From: Modicisalibacter sp049808615
GTDB lineage: Bacteria; Pseudomonadota; Gammaproteobacteria; Pseudomonadales; Halomonadaceae
Assembly: GCF_049808615.1 (NCBI RefSeq)
Contig: NZ_JBNCAN010000005.1
Span: 62,001 to 126,000 of the forward strand
Length of the DNA: 64,000 bases
Direction of reading: 5' to 3'
Shown: one piece after another, positions 61,751 to 64,000 of the stretch
Position numbering within the stretch: position 1 is the first letter of the stretch
Layout: every line of letters starts with the position of its first letter
Position numbers and translations under genes: made by a program
The notes under the pieces: generated by a model
The model's database searches: none
What the model was told of the DNA's origin: nothing
The model's input: only the letters and a program-made list of their open reading frames with translations

Positions 61751-62725
61751 ATGGACGATATTGACTGGCAACCCACTGCTACCATCGACACGCTGCGTGC
61801 CCGCGCCCGCTCCCTGGCCAGGATTCGCGGCTTCTTCTCCGAGCGCGATGTGCTCGAGGTGGAAACGCCGATTCTGGGTCATGGCGGCAGTACCGATCTT
61901 CATCTTGATTCGCTTTCCCTGACTGCTACCACATCAGCAGGACGTGAACGGCTGTGGCTGCAAACCTCCCCGGAATTTCACATGAAGCGTCTGCTGGCAG
62001 CCGGCAGCGGGCCGATCTTCCAACTGGCGCGCAGCTTTCGTGACGGCGAGGTGGGGCAGCGTCACAATCTCGAGTTCACCATGCTCGAGTGGTATCGGCC
62101 CGGGTTTTCCCTGAATGATCTCATCGACGAGGCCGAGGCGCTGATTCGGCTGTTGCTACCTTGGGTGGGCCCCAGGCGGCTGCGCCGCTATCGTGAACTG
62201 TTTCGCGACTATCTGGAAATCGATCCCTTCACCACCTCGCTCGATGACCTGCGTCGCCTGGCAAGTGAACAGGGCGGTCTGGACATGACCGATAGCCCGC
62301 GAGACGACTGCCTGGATTTGCTGATGAGCCTGGTCATCGAGCCGGCGCTGGGGCAAGAGGGCATCGACGTGATTATCGATTACCCGGCCAGCCAGGCGGC
62401 ATTGGCGCGCCGTCGATATGACCCGGAAGATGGCGCCGAGGTGGCGGCGCGCTTCGAGGTCTATGTGCAAGGGCTGGAGCTGGCCAACGGCTATGACGAG
62501 CTGATCGATGCCGATGAACAAGCCTGGCGTTTCGCCGCGGACAACATCGAGCGCGGGGATATGGGTAAATCACCTGTCGATATCGATGCGCGCCTGGTCG
62601 CGGCACTTCAGGCGGGAATGCCAGAAGGCAGCGGCGTAGCATTGGGTGTCGATCGATTGATTCAGCTGGCGTTGGGTAAGCAGAGCGTGGCGGAGGTGAT
62701 GGCCTTTGCGGTGCCAGTCAGTTAA
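61751..62725 (+). CDS. epmA: EF-P lysine ligase EpmA
   Basis: EpmA attaches (R)-beta-lysine to EF-P. The 324-residue protein is a truncated class II lysyl-tRNA synthetase catalytic core without an anticodon domain: VETPILGHGGSTDLHL, LQTSPEFHMKRLLAAG (motif 2 entry), FRDGEVGQRHNLEFTMLEWYR, and GVALGVDRLIQLAL (motif 3). The Shine-Dalgarno is poor because the efp terminator overlaps the leader. Confidence 0.93.
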   Translation: MDDIDWQPTATIDTLRARARSLARIRGFFSERDVLEVETPILGHGGSTDLHLDSLSLTATTSAGRERLWLQTSPEFHMKRLLAAGSGPIFQLARSFRDGEVGQRHNLEFTMLEWYRPGFSLNDLIDEAEALIRLLLPWVGPRRLRRYRELFRDYLEIDPFTTSLDDLRRLASEQGGLDMTDSPRDDCLDLLMSLVIEPALGQEGIDVIIDYPASQAALARRRYDPEDGAEVAARFEVYVQGLELANGYDELIDADEQAWRFAADNIERGDMGKSPVDIDARLVAALQAGMPEGSGVALGVDRLIQLALGKQSVAEVMAFAVPVS

Positions 62726-62964
62726 ATGAAGGAGGTGAACTTACTCCCTTCCAATGGAGGAATGGCAAACTTCGACGAGCTGGCAATTCGAAACTAGGCT
62801 TCAAGGATAGCGTCTAAAGTTTCGGCGTGCCGAGGGATGCCCGGTCTTGAAAATAATGATAATGCCCGATTGCTCGAGTTCAGTCGTGTGAATTCATAAC
62901 GATTTCGAAAGGAAGCGACAGCGGCGTCAAGCGACGTTGGAGATTCGAAAAAAGGAGAACAATC

Positions 62965-64000
62965 GTGCAGGAATTCAATATCACATGGATCGATATCGCC
63001 GTCGTCGTTATTTATCTGATCGCCAGTCGTGCCATCCCATTGTGGCTAACGCGAGGCAAGCAAGGAGACACCGGCAGCTTCTTTCTGGGCGGTCGAAACT
63101 TTATCTAGCCAATGATCGGTTTTTCGCTGTTTGCGACCAACATGTCCGGTGCATCGTTCGTGGGCATGGCCGGCGCAGGCTACAGTTCGGGGATCGCGGT
63201 CTACAGCTATGAGTGAATGGCCGCGGTGGCACTGGTCATCTTCGTCTTCATGCTTCTGCCGTTTTATCTGCGCTCCGGGGTATTCACCATGCCGGAGTTC
63301 ATCGAGCGCCGCTTCGACGCGCGCTCGCGCTATATCTTCGCCGGGATGCTGGTCTTCCTGAGCATCTTTCTGGACTGCGCGGGAGCGCTCTATGCCGGCG
63401 GTCTCGTGCTGCAGACACTTTTCCCGAGCATTGATCTTTGGGTCGGTGTTCTTGGGCTGACGATACTCGCCGGGATCATGTCCTACTTCGGCGGTCTTGG
63501 GGCGGTCGTGATCAGCGATACGATCCAGGCCTGCGTGCTGCTGATAGGCGCCACACTCGTGTTCGTTGCCGGGCTTTATGCGATTCCCTCCTGGGACGCC
63601 ATGGTCCGGGCCGCCCCGGAAAACGGTATGAGCATCATACGACCCATCGACGATCCCAGCCTGCCGTGGCCAGGCCTGTTCGGCGTGTTGATCATCGGTA
63701 TCTATTTCTGGGCCAACAACCAGCTGATCGTGCAACGCACCCTGGGGGCGAAGTCACTGGATCATGGGCGCTGGGGATCGATCTTTGCCGGTTTCCTGAA
63801 GCTCACATCGCTGTTCATCATGATCCTGCCCGGGGTGATGGCATTGAAGCTGTATCCCGATCTGAAAACACCGGACCTGGCATTTCCAACGATCGCGTTC
63901 GACCTGCTGCCCATGGTATTGCGCGGCATCATTTTGGCCGCGCTGATCGCCGCGATCACGTCCACCGTCGACTCGATTCTCAATTCGGTATCGACCATGG
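62965..64000 (+). pseudogene. Sodium/solute symporter (SSS/SLC5 family) with two in-frame stops, cut by the window end
   Basis: The frame starts at GTG 62965 behind AAAGGAG and reads as an SSS transporter (SRAIPLWLTRG, FFLGGRNFI, then GFSLFATNMSGASFVGMAGAGYSS split by key residues). It meets TAG at 63106-63108 and TGA at 63214-63216, then stays open to the window end. Both stops fall where the family has Trp (after GRNFI and in SYE-stop-MAA), and each is one G-to-A change from TGG. Other Trp codons downstream are normal TGG, so recoding is not indicated. It is a recent pseudogene, a sequencing or assembly error, or a gene restarted at ATG 63217 without its first helices. Confidence 0.75.

Noticed and set aside
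61049..61903. N-terminal extension of epmB to a 631-residue protein
   Set aside because: The extension runs antisense through efp and the epmA start; the EpmB family begins near MITRSPA at 61048.
62727..62754. Hairpin after epmA as a terminator
   Set aside because: The stem around GAAGGAG / CTCCCTTC is short and imperfect and has no T run.
62965..64000. Stop-codon recoding (TGA or TAG read as Trp) in the symporter
   Set aside because: Two different stop codons would have to be read as Trp, while other Trp codons in the same gene and window are TGG and normal genes end in TGA and TAG.

Overview
The window looks like chromosomal DNA of a halophilic, denitrifying gammaproteobacterium, most likely of the Halomonas group. 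This is inferred from gene content (cd1 nitrite reductase and heme d1 genes, a bacterial V-type ATPase next to a PHA synthase, TctCBA, gammaproteobacterial CmoA/CmoB, EpmB-EF-P-EpmA and YqiA-ParE-ParC) and from high GC with dense, overlapping genes. No tRNA, rRNA, CRISPR array, transposase or phage gene was recognised.

Layout. (1) 1-10.0 kb: the 3' end of a cytochrome b561 gene, then on the minus strand a V-type ATPase operon (B-D-I-K-E-DUF2764-A) followed by phaC. The gene order is a circular permutation of the usual E-DUF2764-A-B-D-I-K, and the K subunit carries the residues that bind Na+ in Enterococcus NtpK. (2) 10.2-19.7 kb: nitrite reductase and heme d1 synthesis, with nirC-nirF diverging from nirS-nirDLGHJEN around an FNR/DNR-type box. 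(3) 19.8-38.4 kb: an NO-response region with nnrS, a cytochrome P450, a cbb3-like oxidase cluster with unusual accessory genes, a hemerythrin, a lone sdhB and hmp. It is interspersed with a tRNA hydroxylase, transporters, a PLP-binding protein and an SDR. Five good and one weak NsrR-type palindromes lie in front of these genes, which suggests one NO-responsive regulon. (4) 38.5-46.7 kb: a RIO kinase, then a tricarboxylate uptake locus (tctCBA-abrB) diverging from a two-component system whose operon also encodes a periplasmic binding protein. (5) 46.7-58.1 kb: cmoB-cmoA, pgi, yqiA-parE-parC, serB and a PilZ/HD-GYP protein. (6) 58.2-64 kb: a protealysin-emfourin protease/inhibitor pair, a TIGR02647 protein, the EF-P modification trio, and a sodium/solute symporter gene with two in-frame stops at Trp positions, cut by the window edge.

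How it fits together. NirS reduces nitrite to NO, and NirDLGH, NirJ, NirE, NirF and NirN make its heme d1. The NO produced explains the adjacent detoxification and repair genes. The least explained members of that region are the P450, whose I-helix lacks the usual acid, the stand-alone SdhB divergent from hmp, and the cbb3-like complex. A second unexpected signal is a pair of long hairpin elements (8469-8587 and 52911-53012) with a conserved loop but different, self-complementary stems, placed between ntpB and ntpD and between parE and parC.
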